NCBI GenBank assembly: GCA_029237915.1
Contig: JAQWHD010000025.1
Span: forward strand, 31,650-95,649
Reading direction: 5' to 3'
Origin: Thalassotalea sp.
GTDB lineage: Bacteria; Pseudomonadota; Gammaproteobacteria; Enterobacterales; Alteromonadaceae
Length of the DNA: 64,000 bases
Shown here: one piece after another, positions 38,919 through 50,026 of the stretch
Layout of the letters: every line of letters starts with the position of its first letter
Position numbering within the stretch: position 1 is the stretch's first letter
Notes under the pieces: generated by a model
The model's input: the letters and a program-made list of their open reading frames with translations, nothing else
What the model was told of the DNA's origin: nothing
Database searches by the model: none
Position numbers and translations under genes: made by a program

Positions 38919-40271
38919 ATGCAGCGTTTAGCGTTTTTACAAAACAAGCAGATATTAGTCCTTGGCTTAGGTGCCACAGGGCTTTCTTGTGCTCGTTATT
39001 TATCAGCGCAAGGTTTAACGTTTGTGATTAACGACTCTCGTGAGCATCCTCCAGGGGTTAAACGTCTGGCTAAGTTAAATAGCAAAAGTGATTTAATTAT
39101 AGGCCGTTGGGATACACAAGCAATCGCCAATGCCGATGTGATTATCGCCAGCCCAGGCGTTGATATTAACTTGCCGGTAATAGCAAATAACCGTAAAGCA
39201 CAAAGCCAGTTGATCGGTGATGTAGAGCTATTCTGCTTAGCGCGTAAAGATATAGTAACTAATGACACCTTGATTGCTGTAACAGGCTCAAATGGTAAAT
39301 CCACCGTGGTTAGCTTATTAGCCCATATAGCAAAAGGGTTGAATTTTAATACCGCTCTTGCTGGTAATATCGGTTTACCTGTTTTAGATATCGTCGACAG
39401 TAAATACGATGCCATAGTTTTGGAGTTATCAAGCTTCCAATTAGAAACCATGCAATCTATGGATGCACAAGCTGCGACAGTATTAAATATTTGTGATGAT
39501 CATTTAGACAGACATAAAACACTGGAAAATTATCAAGCGATTAAGCATAAAATTTATGATCAAGCCAATGTGCAAGTCATAAACAGAGAGCAGGCGAGTG
39601 CACAGCCAAATACGATAAAAGACAATGCTATAAGTTTCGGCCTAGATGCTCCAGAGCAAGGACACTTTGGCATAATAACAAAAGCTGGCATTCGTAGCCT
39701 TGCCTTTGGTGACCAAACTTTAATAAATTGTGCTAACTTGCCATTAGTTGGCCGCCATAATGAATTGAATTGCCTTGCAGTCTTAGCATTAGGCTATGCT
39801 GCAAACTGGGCGTTAGTTGATATGTGTAAAGCCTTATTATCTTTTGAAGGTTTAGAGCATCGTTGTAAACAAGTTGAAAGTAATGACGGTGTAGTTTGGG
39901 TAAACGATTCTAAAGCCACCAATATTGGCGCCACTCTTGCGGCAATCGATGGTTTAACCAATGCTAAACAGCAGCTTATTTTAATTGCTGGTGGTGATGG
40001 TAAAGGTGCTGACTTTAACGAATTACAATCAGCATTAAATGACCATGTAGACCACTTAATTACCTTAGGTAAAGATGGTTCACAAATAGCCGCCTTAAAG
40101 CCAACAAGCATTAGCGTTAATAGCATCGAAAGTGCAGTAAATGCCGCCCGTAAATTAGCAAATAAAGGTGATGTGGTTTTATTGTCACCTGCGTGCGCCA
40201 GCATTGATATGTTTGAAAACTACATGCAACGTGGTGAAGTATTCATCACCGCGGTAAGGGAGGCAAGCTAA
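38919..40271 (+). CDS. murD: MurD, UDP-MurNAc-L-Ala:D-Glu ligase
   Basis: Cytoplasmic ligase of 450 aa adding D-glutamate. A Rossmann-like N-terminus ([17 protein letters not shown]), the P-loop [30 protein letters not shown] and [13 protein letters not shown] are all present. It lies 26 bp after mraY and is coupled by TAATG to ftsW. Confidence 0.97.
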   Translation: MQRLAFLQNKQILVLGLGATGLSCARYLSAQGLTFVINDSREHPPGVKRLAKLNSKSDLIIGRWDTQAIANADVIIASPGVDINLPVIANNRKAQSQLIGDVELFCLARKDIVTNDTLIAVTGSNGKSTVVSLLAHIAKGLNFNTALAGNIGLPVLDIVDSKYDAIVLELSSFQLETMQSMDAQAATVLNICDDHLDRHKTLENYQAIKHKIYDQANVQVINREQASAQPNTIKDNAISFGLDAPEQGHFGIITKAGIRSLAFGDQTLINCANLPLVGRHNELNCLAVLALGYAANWALVDMCKALLSFEGLEHRCKQVESNDGVVWVNDSKATNIGATLAAIDGLTNAKQQLILIAGGDGKGADFNELQSALNDHVDHLITLGKDGSQIAALKPTSISVNSIESAVNAARKLANKGDVVLLSPACASIDMFENYMQRGEVFITAVREAS

Positions 40272-41473
40272 TGGCTGTATTTATGCCTGCAATGCAATTA
40301 CCAAAATTGCCTAAATGGTTAATGGAAGATAAGCATAGCGATGTGCAAATCACCTTCGACCGTGGCTTTTTAATCTTAGCATTCACCTTATATTTTATTG
40401 GTTTGGTTATGGTGGCAAGTTCATCTATGCCGGTAGCTGAACGTTTATTTGATAGCCCGTTTCATTTTGTTAAACGCCATGCAATCTATATCGTGTTAAG
40501 TCTTATTATTGCCGGTATTGCCCTGCAAGTGCCAATGCAAATGTGGCATAAATTGAGTGGTTGGTTCTTACTATTAGCCATCATGTTATTGATTGTTGTG
40601 TTGGTTATAGGTAACAGCGTAAATGGTTCACAACGTTGGATTGTTTTAGGCCCTATTAATATTCAAGCGGCTGAGCCCGCTAAGTTATTCTTCTTTTGTT
40701 ATTTGTCAGGCTATTTAGTTAGGCGCCGTGAAGAAGTTTCGCAAAAATTTAAAGGCTGGATTAAGCCTTTAGGGGTATTATTCTTACTCGCAGTTTTGCT
40801 ATTATTCCAACCTGATCTTGGTACTGTAATTGTAATGTTTGCAACCACCTTAGGTTTATTGTTTTTAGCGGGTGCAAAATTATGGCAGTTCATCTCGGTT
40901 TTAGTGGTTGGTGTTGGCGCTGTTGTGCTGTTAATCATCGTTGAACCGTATCGACTTCGACGTGTGACTTCATTTATGGACCCTTGGCAAGATCCCTTTG
41001 GTAGTGGTTACCAATTAACCCAATCATTGATGGCGTATGGCCGTGGTGAAATGTTTGGTCAAGGTTTAGGCAATAGCATTCAAAAATTAGAATATCTACC
41101 AGAAGCACATACTGACTTTGTTATGGCTGTTATTGGTGAAGAATTTGGATTTTTTGGTGTGCTATGTATTTTAGCTCTGTGTTTAACGCTAGTAATAAAA
41201 GCATTATTACTAGGCAGAAGAGCATTAGAAAAAGAAAAGTATTTTGAAGGCTTCTTTGCTTATGCTATTGGCATTTGGATGAGTTTTCAAGCAGCGGTTA
41301 ATGTTGGCGCTAGTGCGGGGGTTTTCCCTACTAAAGGTCTAACTATGCCGTTGATTAGTTATGGTGGTAGTTCAATGATAGTCATGACATTAGCGATAGT
41401 CGTGTTAATTCGCATCGATCATGAATTAAGATTGCAAAGTATTCATGCGATCTCTAAAGGAGGGCAGAGCTAA
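40271..41473 (+). CDS. ftsW: FtsW, septal peptidoglycan glycosyltransferase (SEDS)
   Basis: SEDS-family membrane protein of 400 aa that polymerises septal glycan together with FtsI. Recognisable stretches are NGSQRWI, the QPDLGT motif, the [20 protein letters not shown] loop, [16 protein letters not shown], and [15 protein letters not shown] near the C-terminus. About ten membrane helices are expected. It is coupled by TAATG at both ends. Confidence 0.98.
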   Translation: MAVFMPAMQLPKLPKWLMEDKHSDVQITFDRGFLILAFTLYFIGLVMVASSSMPVAERLFDSPFHFVKRHAIYIVLSLIIAGIALQVPMQMWHKLSGWFLLLAIMLLIVVLVIGNSVNGSQRWIVLGPINIQAAEPAKLFFFCYLSGYLVRRREEVSQKFKGWIKPLGVLFLLAVLLLFQPDLGTVIVMFATTLGLLFLAGAKLWQFISVLVVGVGAVVLLIIVEPYRLRRVTSFMDPWQDPFGSGYQLTQSLMAYGRGEMFGQGLGNSIQKLEYLPEAHTDFVMAVIGEEFGFFGVLCILALCLTLVIKALLLGRRALEKEKYFEGFFAYAIGIWMSFQAAVNVGASAGVFPTKGLTMPLISYGGSSMIVMTLAIVVLIRIDHELRLQSIHAISKGGQS

Positions 41474-42549
41474 TGACCGCATCTCCGACAATTTTAATTA
41501 TGGCTGGCGGTACTGGTGGTCATATTTTCCCTGGTTTGGCCGTAGCAGAGCAACTACAAAGCGAAGGTTGGCATGTACATTGGTTAGGTACAAGCGATCG
41601 GATGGAAGCTGACGTAGTGCCAGCGCACGGTATTAATATTTCTTTTATAAATATTGCCGGGCTGCGCGGTAAAGGTTTATCAGCAAAACTAACTATGCCG
41701 TTTAAAGTCTTGCAGTCAGTTTGGCAATCGCTAAAAGTGTTGAAAGCGGTAAAACCTGACGTAGTTTTAGGCATGGGTGGTTACGCAAGTGCTCCGGGCG
41801 GCTTAGCGGCGTGGCTTAAATGTGTGCCATTAGTTTTACATGAGCAAAATGCGGTTGCGGGTATGTCTAATCGTTATTTAGCTAATATAGCGAGTAAGGT
41901 TTTATGTGCTTTTCCTGGAGCATTTAAATCGAGTGTCAAAGCACAAGTTTTAGGTAATCCTGTACGCAGTAAGATCACACAAGTAAATAGCGATAGCGAA
42001 AGAGCAGTAGGCAAGCGAGTATTAATCGTTGGCGGTAGCTTAGGCGCGCAAATATTAAATGAAACTGTGCCACAAGCAGTTTCACAAATTAAGTTATTAG
42101 ACCTAGATGTTTGGCATCAAACCGGCGCGGGCAATAGTGCAAAGATAACCGCTCTTTATGAACAGTACGGTGTTAACGCTGACAAAGTAAAAGTAACAGA
42201 CTTTATTGATGATATGGCTGCAGCTTATGATTGGGCTGATCTAGTTATTTGCCGTGCAGGTGCTTTAACTGTTTCAGAGGTAGCAATCGCTGGCAAACCA
42301 GCAATTTTTATTCCTCTGCCACATGCCGTAGATGATCATCAAACCAAAAATGCACAATTTTTAGTTTCACAAGGTGCTGCCAAGTTAGTGCCGCAACATG
42401 AATTAAGTGCGACCTTGTTATCACAAAAATTAAATATGTTGTTTAGCTCTGACTCTGCCCTGCGCACTATGGCAAAGGCAAGTAAAACAGCTGCTACTCC
42501 AAATGCTACACAAGCCGTAGCCGATGTTTGTAAGGCTTTGGTGAAATAA
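41473..42549 (+). CDS. murG: MurG, lipid II synthase
   Basis: Peripheral membrane GT28 glycosyltransferase of 358 aa adding GlcNAc to lipid I. It has the N-terminal glycine-rich [17 protein letters not shown], the [12 protein letters not shown] loop, [10 protein letters not shown], the second-domain [11 protein letters not shown] and the UDP-GlcNAc-binding [12 protein letters not shown]. It is coupled by TAATG to ftsW and murC. Confidence 0.98.
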   Translation: MTASPTILIMAGGTGGHIFPGLAVAEQLQSEGWHVHWLGTSDRMEADVVPAHGINISFINIAGLRGKGLSAKLTMPFKVLQSVWQSLKVLKAVKPDVVLGMGGYASAPGGLAAWLKCVPLVLHEQNAVAGMSNRYLANIASKVLCAFPGAFKSSVKAQVLGNPVRSKITQVNSDSERAVGKRVLIVGGSLGAQILNETVPQAVSQIKLLDLDVWHQTGAGNSAKITALYEQYGVNADKVKVTDFIDDMAAAYDWADLVICRAGALTVSEVAIAGKPAIFIPLPHAVDDHQTKNAQFLVSQGAAKLVPQHELSATLLSQKLNMLFSSDSALRTMAKASKTAATPNATQAVADVCKALVK

Positions 42550-43991
42550 TGAAGAAACCTGATATGAAAATTCCTGAAATGCGTCGTGTAAAAGTTATTC
42601 ACTTTGTTGGTATCGGTGGTGCTGGTATGGGTGGTATTGCCGAAGTTTTATTAAATGAAGGTTACCAAGTCACTGGTTCAGATATCAGCGTAAACCCAGT
42701 CGTTAATCGTTTAACGCAATTGGGCGCAACAATCACTATTGGCCACAATGCTAGTAATGTTGAAGGGGCAAGCGTAATCGTTGTTTCTACCGCAATCGAT
42801 AAAGCCAATGTTGAGTTGGTAGCAGCGCAAACTTTACGTATTCCGGTTGTGCGCCGCGCCGAAATGCTAGCTGAGTTAATGCGTTTTCGTCATGGTATCG
42901 CCATAGCTGGTACGCATGGTAAAACTACAACGACAAGTTTAATAGCCAGCATTATGGCTGAAGGCCAGTTGGATCCTACGTTTGTGATCGGCGGTTTATT
43001 AAATAGTGCGGGCACTAATGCCCGTTTAGGCAAAAGCCGTTATTTAGTGGCTGAAGCTGATGAAAGTGATGCATCATTTTTACATCTTCAACCTATGGTG
43101 TCAGTAGTCACCAACATTGCACCTGATCATATGGAAACGTATGACGGTGATTTTGAAAAAATGAAAGATACCTACATTGAATTTTTACATAACCTACCAT
43201 TTTATGGTTTAGCGGTTATGTGTGTAGATAATGTCGTGGTACGTGAATTACTGCCGAGAATAGGGCGTCAAGTGATCACTTATGGTTTTTCTGCTGATGC
43301 TGATGTCCGAGCAACCAATTACGAACAAAAAGGCGGCGTGAGTACATTTACCGTTACTCGTGCAGGTAAAACAGAGCTACAAATATCATTGAACTTACCT
43401 GGTCAACACAACGTACTAAACGCGCTAGCTGCCATTGCAGTTGCCAGTGATGAAGGCGTAGATGATGACGCTATCGTTCGTGCTTTAGGAAAATTTGAAG
43501 GTATAGGTCGCCGTTTTGAGCACTTAGCAACAATTCATACTGAGCAAGGTGAGATGACAGTGATTGATGACTATGGTCATCATCCAAGTGAAGTGGCAGC
43601 AACCATTAAAGCCATGCGTAATGGTTGGCCTGGACGTCGTTTAGCGATGATCTTCCAACCACATAGATATTCTCGTACTCGTGACTTATATGAAGACTTT
43701 GTTGAAGTGTTAAGTGATGTTGACGTACTCGTTTTATTAGATGTATATCCTGCGGGCGAAGAGCCTATTGCTAATGCAGATTCGAAAGCATTAGCTCGTA
43801 GTTTACGTTTACGCGGCAGCGTTGAGCCTATTTATGTGAGTTCATCTGAACAATTACCAGAGATACTTACCTCGGTATTAAATGATGGCGATATGTTAAT
43901 TACGCAAGGCGCTGGTAGTGTCGGCGCAATTGCTCGCCAATTAGTTGCATCAAAACTGCTTAATGTTAAGCCAGGAGATAGCAATGTCTAG
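42549..43991 (+). CDS. murC: MurC, UDP-MurNAc:L-Ala ligase
   Basis: First amino-acid ligase of the pathway, 480 aa. It has the N-terminal [22 protein letters not shown], the P-loop [40 protein letters not shown] and [15 protein letters not shown]. Its last codons carry the GGAG Shine-Dalgarno sequence of ddl. Confidence 0.98.
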   Translation: MKKPDMKIPEMRRVKVIHFVGIGGAGMGGIAEVLLNEGYQVTGSDISVNPVVNRLTQLGATITIGHNASNVEGASVIVVSTAIDKANVELVAAQTLRIPVVRRAEMLAELMRFRHGIAIAGTHGKTTTTSLIASIMAEGQLDPTFVIGGLLNSAGTNARLGKSRYLVAEADESDASFLHLQPMVSVVTNIAPDHMETYDGDFEKMKDTYIEFLHNLPFYGLAVMCVDNVVVRELLPRIGRQVITYGFSADADVRATNYEQKGGVSTFTVTRAGKTELQISLNLPGQHNVLNALAAIAVASDEGVDDDAIVRALGKFEGIGRRFEHLATIHTEQGEMTVIDDYGHHPSEVAATIKAMRNGWPGRRLAMIFQPHRYSRTRDLYEDFVEVLSDVDVLVLLDVYPAGEEPIANADSKALARSLRLRGSVEPIYVSSSEQLPEILTSVLNDGDMLITQGAGSVGAIARQLVASKLLNVKPGDSNV

Positions 43992-44937
43992 TATTGTGAC
44001 TGCTGAGATGCTTAAACAACAAAAAATTGCCGTGCTATTTGGTGGCGATAGCGCCGAGCGAGAAGTGTCATTAAAGTCTGGTGCGGCTATAACTAATGGC
44101 TTAGTCAAAGCGGGTTATAACGTAACTTCGATTGATACCCAAGGTTTTAACTTGGCAGAACTTACAACTCAAGGTGTTGATAGAGTCTTTATTGCTCTGC
44201 ATGGCCGAGGTGGTGAAGATGGTTGTATTCAAGGCGCACTAGAATATATGAATGTACCTTACACCGGATCAGGTGTACTAGGTTCGGCTTTATCTATGGA
44301 TAAGGTTCGCAGTAAGCAAATATTTAAAGCGGTTGGTTTGCCAACAGCAAATTTTTGTGTGGTTTCACCGGAAGATTACAATGCTCAAACTAGCGCTGAG
44401 GTCTTAGCTGAACTTGGCAACAAGGTAATGGTTAAACCGGCGAAAGAAGGCTCTAGCATAGGCATGGCAATAGCAACTAGTGTTGCAGAGCTTGATAGCG
44501 CTTTACTTCATGCATTTAAATACGATAAACAAATTTTAGTTGAAGCTTGGTTAAGTGGTAAAGAGTTTACCGTTGCTGTGTTAGGTGATGAAGTATTACC
44601 GCCAATTCAAATGGAAACACCGCACGAGTTTTACGATTATCAAGCTAAGTATCAAAGCAATAGTACGATTTACCATTGTCCGTGTTTTCTCGATGATGAC
44701 CGCAGAGCTGAATTGAAAAATTTAGCATTGCGTGCTTTCCAAGCAACCGGCGCTCAAGGCTGGGGTCGTGTTGATCTTATGCAAGATAGCGATGGTAAAT
44801 TTAACTTACTAGAAGTTAATACAGTACCGGGTATGACTGAAACGTCATTGGTACCAAAAGCCGCTAATGTTGCAGGCTATAGTTTTGAAGCACTAGTTGA
44901 GCGTATTTTAACGCTTAGCTTAGTTGAAGAGGTTTAA
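43984..44937 (+). CDS. ddl: D-alanine-D-alanine ligase
   Basis: ATP-grasp enzyme of 317 aa making the D-Ala-D-Ala dipeptide used by MurF. It has [54 protein letters not shown] and [13 protein letters not shown]. The dcw position corresponds to the ddlB paralogue. I set the start at 43,984 with GGAG 6 nt upstream (43974-43977). An upstream in-frame ATG lies inside murC without a ribosome site. Confidence 0.97.
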   Translation: MSSIVTAEMLKQQKIAVLFGGDSAEREVSLKSGAAITNGLVKAGYNVTSIDTQGFNLAELTTQGVDRVFIALHGRGGEDGCIQGALEYMNVPYTGSGVLGSALSMDKVRSKQIFKAVGLPTANFCVVSPEDYNAQTSAEVLAELGNKVMVKPAKEGSSIGMAIATSVAELDSALLHAFKYDKQILVEAWLSGKEFTVAVLGDEVLPPIQMETPHEFYDYQAKYQSNSTIYHCPCFLDDDRRAELKNLALRAFQATGAQGWGRVDLMQDSDGKFNLLEVNTVPGMTETSLVPKAANVAGYSFEALVERILTLSLVEEV

Positions 44938-44942
44938 TTGAT

Positions 44943-45731
44943 TTGTTAACTACACCAACAAAAGACGAATTAAAAAATGCACCGGTGACCTTTTGGTCAG
45001 GCCTGGCATTTTTCGTTGTTGTTTGTGTGTTCTTACTAGTCATTGCCAGTGAAATTTATATGTCTATGACTGAGGGTGAATCTGTACCGGTTTCATCATT
45101 AGTCATAAATGGTAATACGCCATACACCTCAAAAAATGAGATTGTAGTTGCGTTAAAACAAAGTTCATTAAATAATTTTTTCAAACTTGATGTTAATCAG
45201 GTACAACAAAATTTAGAAGAGTTGCCTTGGGTGTATGCAGCATCGGTGCGTAAACAGTGGCCAAATGAGGTTAGTGTTTATGTCATAGATCAAAAGCCTG
45301 TTGCCCAATGGAATGATGATTTTTTTATCAATGAACACGGCGTTATTTTCCAAGCGGATAAAACCCGAGTGACACATGCACTACCTAAATTATTTGGTCC
45401 AGAAGGTAGTGAAGTTATTGCTCTTGAAAATTATCGTAACTTTACCAACTTACTCACTTATGTCGATATTGGTGTTAATGAGCTAGTTTTGACAGAAAGG
45501 TACTCTTGGCAGCTAATTTTAGCTGATGGGGTGTCGCTTAACTTAGGCAGAGAAGATAGAATACAACGTGTGCAGCGCTTTATGGACGCATATCGTCAAA
45601 TTAAAGCGTTTGCCCAAGATGATATGCAAGTAGATTACATCGATCTGCGTTATGACACTGGTATGGCAGTTGGTTGGAAGCCGGTGATAAATGAATTAGA
45701 AAAACAAAAAGAGCAAAAAACAAATGCCTAA
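44943..45731 (+). CDS. ftsQ: FtsQ, division protein
   Basis: Bitopic division protein of 262 aa, the scaffold of the FtsQLB complex. A short cytoplasmic segment, one membrane helix (about 19-41, FWSGLAFFVVVCVFLLVIA), a POTRA domain (about 52-125, starting VSSLVINGNTPYTSKNEIV) and the beta domain follow in order. A TTG start is the only codon that preserves the cytoplasmic tail and helix. The next Met lies after the helix. It overlaps ftsA by 8 bp. Confidence 0.93.
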   Translation: MLTTPTKDELKNAPVTFWSGLAFFVVVCVFLLVIASEIYMSMTEGESVPVSSLVINGNTPYTSKNEIVVALKQSSLNNFFKLDVNQVQQNLEELPWVYAASVRKQWPNEVSVYVIDQKPVAQWNDDFFINEHGVIFQADKTRVTHALPKLFGPEGSEVIALENYRNFTNLLTYVDIGVNELVLTERYSWQLILADGVSLNLGREDRIQRVQRFMDAYRQIKAFAQDDMQVDYIDLRYDTGMAVGWKPVINELEKQKEQKTNA

Positions 45732-46959
45732 AGTAGCAGAAAGAAATTTAGTTGTTGGCTTAGATATCGGTACCTCGAAAATTGTTGCCGTTGTTGGCGA
45801 GATAACACCTGATAATGAACTAAGCGTTATTGGTGTAGGCCACCATGCTGCTCGTGGTATGGATAAAGGTGGGGTTAATGATCTCAACTTAGTGATCCAA
45901 TCAATTCAAAGAGCGGTAAATGAAGCTGAGTTGATGGCTGATTGCCAAATAGGTTCAGTGTATTTAGGTATTTCAGGTAAGCATATCAGTTGTCAAAATG
46001 AAAATGGCATGGTGCCAATTAATGACAATGAAGTAATTCAAGAAGATGTGGAAAATGTAATACACACAGCACGTTCGGTACCTATGTCGGCAGAGCGCCG
46101 TATGCTGCATGTATTACCACAAGAATATAGCGTAGATGTACAAGACGGCATTAAAAGCCCAATTGGCATGTCTGGCGTGCGTTTAGAAGCAAAAGTTCAT
46201 ATTGTTACTTGTGCTAATGATATGGCAAAAAACATTGTTAAGTGTGTTGAGCGTTGTGAGCTTAATGCCGATCAGTTAATTTTCTCTGCACTGGCGTCAA
46301 GCTATGCAGTGTTAACCGATGATGAAAAAGAATTAGGTGTGTGTGTCGTTGATATGGGCGCAGGCACGATGGATATTTCAATCTTTACTGGTGGCGCTTT
46401 GCGTCATAGTTCGGTTATCCCTGTTGGTGGTAACCAAGTAACTAGCGATATCGCTAAGATTTTCCGCACACCATTGAGTCATGCCGAAGATATTAAAGTG
46501 CAGTACGCCTGTGCGCTTCGCCAAATGGTGAGTATGGAAGAAAATATTGAAGTACCAAGTGTTGGTGGTCGACCGGCGAGAAGTATGTCGCGTCATACTT
46601 TAGCAGAAGTAGTTGAACCTCGTTATCACGAATTATTTGAATTGATCCAAGAAGAAATTAAAGAAAGTGGTTTAGAAGACCAAATAGCGGCAGGTATTGT
46701 GTTAACTGGCGGTACGTCAAAAATGGAAGGTGTTACTGAGTTTGCTGAAGAAGTATTTCAAATGCCAGTACGCGTAGGTTGTCCATTAAACATTAAAGGT
46801 TTAACCGATTACGTTAACGACCCAAGCTACAGCACAGTAATTGGCTTACTACATTATGGCACACAAGCCAGTAGCCAAGGTGCAACAGATGCAAACACAG
46901 GTGAAAGCGTAGTAAGCATGCTTACTCGTTTAAAAAACTGGTTTAAAGGCGAATTTTAA
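45724..46959 (+). CDS. ftsA: FtsA, actin-like Z-ring membrane tether
   Basis: Actin/Hsp70-fold ATPase of 411 aa that anchors FtsZ to the membrane. The nucleotide-site motifs are VVGLDIGTSKIVAVVGE, CVVDMGAGTMDISIF and GIVLTGGTSKMEGV. The SHS2 (1C) domain covers about residues 82-163. The C-terminal amphipathic helix (SVVSMLTRLKNWFKGEF) is the membrane-targeting sequence. It starts within the ftsQ 3' end. Confidence 0.98.
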   Translation: MPKVAERNLVVGLDIGTSKIVAVVGEITPDNELSVIGVGHHAARGMDKGGVNDLNLVIQSIQRAVNEAELMADCQIGSVYLGISGKHISCQNENGMVPINDNEVIQEDVENVIHTARSVPMSAERRMLHVLPQEYSVDVQDGIKSPIGMSGVRLEAKVHIVTCANDMAKNIVKCVERCELNADQLIFSALASSYAVLTDDEKELGVCVVDMGAGTMDISIFTGGALRHSSVIPVGGNQVTSDIAKIFRTPLSHAEDIKVQYACALRQMVSMEENIEVPSVGGRPARSMSRHTLAEVVEPRYHELFELIQEEIKESGLEDQIAAGIVLTGGTSKMEGVTEFAEEVFQMPVRVGCPLNIKGLTDYVNDPSYSTVIGLLHYGTQASSQGATDANTGESVVSMLTRLKNWFKGEF

Positions 46960-47042
46960 CCAGCTTAGGATAAAGCTGGTGATAAAAATAATATTAAAAA
47001 TTTTTTTTGGTGGAACAAAAAATAAAAACGGAGAGTAAAATT

Positions 47043-48188
47043 ATGTTTGAATTAATGGAAGACCACAACGAAGAAGCGGTCATCAAAGTTATCGGTGTTG
47101 GTGGTGGTGGCGGTAACGCTGTCGAGCACATGGTTTCACAAACTATTGAGGGTGTGGAATTTATAACGGCTAATACCGATTCACAGGCATTACGTAATTC
47201 ATCGGCAACGGTAACGTTGCAAATGGGTGCTGACGTAACCAAAGGCCTTGGTGCTGGCGCGAACCCTGAAATTGGACGCAAAAGTGCTGAAGAAGATAGA
47301 GAGACGATTCGTCAAACTCTACAAGGCTCAGATATGATCTTTATTGCTGCCGGTATGGGCGGTGGTACAGGTACTGGTGCTGCACCTGTGGTTGCCGAAA
47401 TTGCTAAAGAAATGGGCATTTTGACCGTTGCTGTCGTAACTAAGCCTTTCCCTTTTGAAGGCAAAAAACGTATGAACTATGCTGATCAAGGTATTGAGTT
47501 CTTATCGAATAGTGTTGACTCATTAATCACTATTCCTAATGAGAAGTTACTTAAGGTTTTAGGACCGGGTACAAGCTTATTAGACGCGTTTAAAGCGGCG
47601 AACAATGTATTACTTGGCGCCGTTCAAGGTATTGCTGAATTAATTACACGTCCTGGTTTAATCAACGTCGATTTCGCCGATGTTCGTACTGTAATGTCAG
47701 AAATGGGCACTGCAATGATGGGCTCTGGCCAAGCATCTGGTGAAGACCGTGCTGAAGAAGCAGCAGAAGCTGCAATTTCTAGCCCGTTACTAGAAGATGT
47801 TGATTTAGCGGGTGCTCGCGGTATCTTAGTTAATATTACTGCTGGTATGGATATTTCAATCGATGAGTTTGAAACTGTTGGTAACGCAGTTAAAGCATTT
47901 GCTTCAGAAAATGCCACTGTTGTTGTTGGTGCTGTAATTGACCCTGAAATGACAGATGAACTTCGTGTGACTGTTGTTGCAACAGGTATCGGCCAACAAA
48001 AACCTGAAATCTCTATCGTACCGCCACTGTACAAACCTGAGCCAATGGTTGTGAATGCATCTTATGCACCATCACCAGAGCCAGAAGTTACTAGTAATAC
48101 TTATGCGGAAGAAAAGCCGCAACAAAGTGTGGCAACAGAAACTGATTATTTAGATATTCCAGCATTCCTACGAAAGCAAGCTGACTAA
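47043..48188 (+). CDS. ftsZ: FtsZ, tubulin-like division GTPase
   Basis: Tubulin homologue of 381 aa forming the Z-ring. The tubulin signature GGGTGTG is at residues 106-112. The T7 catalytic-loop region follows, then a variable acidic linker (about 320-365). The C-terminal conserved peptide [14 protein letters not shown] binds FtsA, ZipA and ZapD. I use the ATG at 47,043 with GGAG (47030-47033) 9 nt upstream, which gives the standard MFELMED start. An upstream TTG in frame is not needed. It is 83 bp after ftsA. Confidence 0.99.
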   Translation: MFELMEDHNEEAVIKVIGVGGGGGNAVEHMVSQTIEGVEFITANTDSQALRNSSATVTLQMGADVTKGLGAGANPEIGRKSAEEDRETIRQTLQGSDMIFIAAGMGGGTGTGAAPVVAEIAKEMGILTVAVVTKPFPFEGKKRMNYADQGIEFLSNSVDSLITIPNEKLLKVLGPGTSLLDAFKAANNVLLGAVQGIAELITRPGLINVDFADVRTVMSEMGTAMMGSGQASGEDRAEEAAEAAISSPLLEDVDLAGARGILVNITAGMDISIDEFETVGNAVKAFASENATVVVGAVIDPEMTDELRVTVVATGIGQQKPEISIVPPLYKPEPMVVNASYAPSPEPEVTSNTYAEEKPQQSVATETDYLDIPAFLRKQAD

Positions 48189-48248
48189 TTGTCGGTCTGC
48201 TTTTGTATTAGCCAGTATTTATTATAAAGGTTAATGCTGTGAGGTGCT

Positions 48249-48319
48249 TTCTAGTAGCTATATACTGCTAGAAGGAGTGATAGTCAAATTCACTAAACTA
48301 AGTGAATATTGTTGACTAT
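48249..48319 (+). promoter_or_regulatory. Two large stem-loops in the ftsZ-lpxC spacer
   Basis: Hairpin 1 (48249-48273) pairs TTCTAGTAG with CTGCTAGAA (9 bp, one wobble). Hairpin 2 (48280-48319) pairs ATAGTCAAATTCACT with AGTGAAT-attg-TTGACTAT, 15 bp with a 4-nt bulge. Neither is followed by a T-run, so neither is a standard terminator. They would lie in the ftsZ 3' UTR. No coding sequence is seen in this 340-bp gap. Confidence 0.6.
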
Positions 48320-48434
48320 AATGAATAATAGTAAGGTAAAGACTTTAAAGCTTAGTTAGGGCAACTTTAATGAAAGATCAGTGTGTTACTGATTTTAATT
48401 GAATAAGCAAAAATTGAGCCATAAAGCTTAGCTT

Positions 48435-48463
48435 TTGACTATAAACGGATATTTTGCTATATT
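48435..48463 (+). promoter_or_regulatory. lpxC promoter
   Basis: TTGACT (48435-48440) and TATATT (48458-48463) are separated by exactly 17 bp, with discriminator ACGCGTCC. It lies 66 bp upstream of lpxC, so lpxC can be expressed separately from the dcw operon. Confidence 0.8.
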
Positions 48464-48528
48464 ACGCGTCCATTTTTAGTGTTTTTTAAAATGGGTTAGT
48501 AAGACGAAAGGTTATTTAAAGGCGAATT

Positions 48529-49440
48529 ATGATTAAACAACGTACGATCAAACAACGCATTTCTGCAACAGGTGTTGGTTTACATAAAGGTGAAAAGGTA
48601 CAGATTACTCTCCGTCCTGCACCTGCAAACACGGGCATAGTTTTCCGCCGTGTTGACCTCGAGCCAGTTGTTGATATTCAGGCTACGCCTGAAGCTGTCG
48701 GTGAAACTACGCTGTGTACTTGTTTGGTTAACGAACAAGGTGTTCAAATTTCCACCGTTGAACATTTACTTGCCGCTGTAGCGGGCCTAGGTATCGACAA
48801 CTTAGTTGTTGAAGTTGACTCGCCTGAGATCCCAATTATGGATGGCAGTGCTTTACCTTTCGTTTATTTATTGCAATCGGTTGGCGTTGAAGAAGTTAAT
48901 GCTGCGAAAAAATTCATTCGCATCACTAAAACAATTCGCGTTGAAGAAGGCGATAAGTGGGCAGAATTTAAACCGCATGAAGGTTTTAAAGTTAATTTAG
49001 CTATTGAATTTGATCACCCAGTAATTGCCAATACTAGCCAAGCGATGAGTATCGATTTCTCGACGGGTTCTTTTATTAAAGAGATCAGTCGTGCTCGTAC
49101 TTTTGGTTTCATGAAAGACATTGAATTTTTACGTTCACATAACCTAGCGTTAGGCGGTAGCTTAGAAAATGCAATCGTACTAGATGAATTCAAAATGCTA
49201 AATAACGATGAACTTCGTTACGATGATGAATTTGTTAAGCATAAAATATTAGATGCCATCGGTGATTTATACATGGGCGGCGTAAGTATTTTAGGCGAAT
49301 TAAACGCGTTTAAATCTGGTCATGGCTTAAACAACGTATTATTACGTGAAGTATTTAAGCAAGTTGAAAGTTGGGAATGGGTAACGTATGAAGACGAACG
49401 TCCATCACCAATTGCTTACCAAGAAGCAACGTTAGCGTAA
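48529..49440 (+). CDS. lpxC: LpxC, UDP-3-O-acyl-GlcNAc deacetylase
   Basis: Zinc deacetylase of 303 aa carrying out the committed step of lipid A synthesis. It has [18 protein letters not shown] at the N-terminus, the zinc-ligand region [17 protein letters not shown] and EIPIMDGSA. Near the C-terminus is the HKxxD motif with His238 ([12 protein letters not shown]). In enterobacteria LpxC is degraded by FtsH through a C-terminal tail. The tail here (YQEATLA) ends in small hydrophobic residues, compatible with but not proof of such control. Confidence 0.98.
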   Translation: MIKQRTIKQRISATGVGLHKGEKVQITLRPAPANTGIVFRRVDLEPVVDIQATPEAVGETTLCTCLVNEQGVQISTVEHLLAAVAGLGIDNLVVEVDSPEIPIMDGSALPFVYLLQSVGVEEVNAAKKFIRITKTIRVEEGDKWAEFKPHEGFKVNLAIEFDHPVIANTSQAMSIDFSTGSFIKEISRARTFGFMKDIEFLRSHNLALGGSLENAIVLDEFKMLNNDELRYDDEFVKHKILDAIGDLYMGGVSILGELNAFKSGHGLNNVLLREVFKQVESWEWVTYEDERPSPIAYQEATLA

Positions 49441-49460
49441 ACGCACAAAATCTAAATTCA

Positions 49461-49486
49461 AAAAAAGGAGCTTAAGCTCCTTTTTT
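49461..49486. terminator. Bidirectional terminator lpxC / dciA
   Basis: AAAAAAGGAGCTT / AAGCTCCTTTTTT is a perfect palindrome with A- and T-tracts, between convergent lpxC and dciA. Confidence 0.93.
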
Positions 49487-49509
49487 AATGCCTAAAAAAT
49501 TTATAACCC

Positions 49510-49974
49510 CTATTTATCTCTATTCGCATGCTTAGCCAAACGTAACAGCACAGCTTTCAATCCCGGAGGTGCATTTTCGGCAACATCGTTTATATGTTCT
49601 GCCGTTGATTGCGACATATGCTTTAATGGTTTAGTTACCGGCTTTGCAACCGCTCTGCGGTTATTGTATGGATTTACTTTAATTTCTATTTTGCTAAAGA
49701 TGCCCTGGGTTTGAATTGCTAGTTGTTGTGCTATATTGTTACGTTCAAACTGTAGGCGTTGCCCCCAAACCGGTGAATTTGCTTCAATAATGACTAAATC
49801 TTCCCGACAATTTGCTATTAACCAAGCATTTTCTGGTAAATCAGGGCATATTTGTCGTACAATGTCGGTCAGAATTTTTAAGGATTTTGCTTTAGTAGAG
49901 AAGTCGGCTATATTACCACTCGCTTTTTTAAGTAAGTCGGTAAGGTCTTCAGGGTCTTTCACTATGCGTTTCAT
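49510..49974 (-). CDS. dciA: DciA-like DUF721 protein (helicase loader family)
   Basis: Protein of 154 aa with a DUF721 domain (about 30-110), including CPDLPENAWLIANCREDLVIIEANSPVWGQRL. DciA is the ancestral loader of the replicative helicase DnaB in bacteria lacking DnaC. The C-terminal part (about 110-154) is basic and probably disordered. It sits between lpxC and secA, as in other non-enterobacterial gammaproteobacteria, divergent from the M23 peptidase. Confidence 0.88.
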   Translation of the reverse strand: MKRIVKDPEDLTDLLKKASGNIADFSTKAKSLKILTDIVRQICPDLPENAWLIANCREDLVIIEANSPVWGQRLQFERNNIAQQLAIQTQGIFSKIEIKVNPYNNRRAVAKPVTKPLKHMSQSTAEHINDVAENAPPGLKAVLLRLAKHANRDK

Positions 49975-50026
49975 TTGAATGTATTTAACCCTTTAAGTTA
50001 AAACTACTAATTACGAAAAAGTATCT

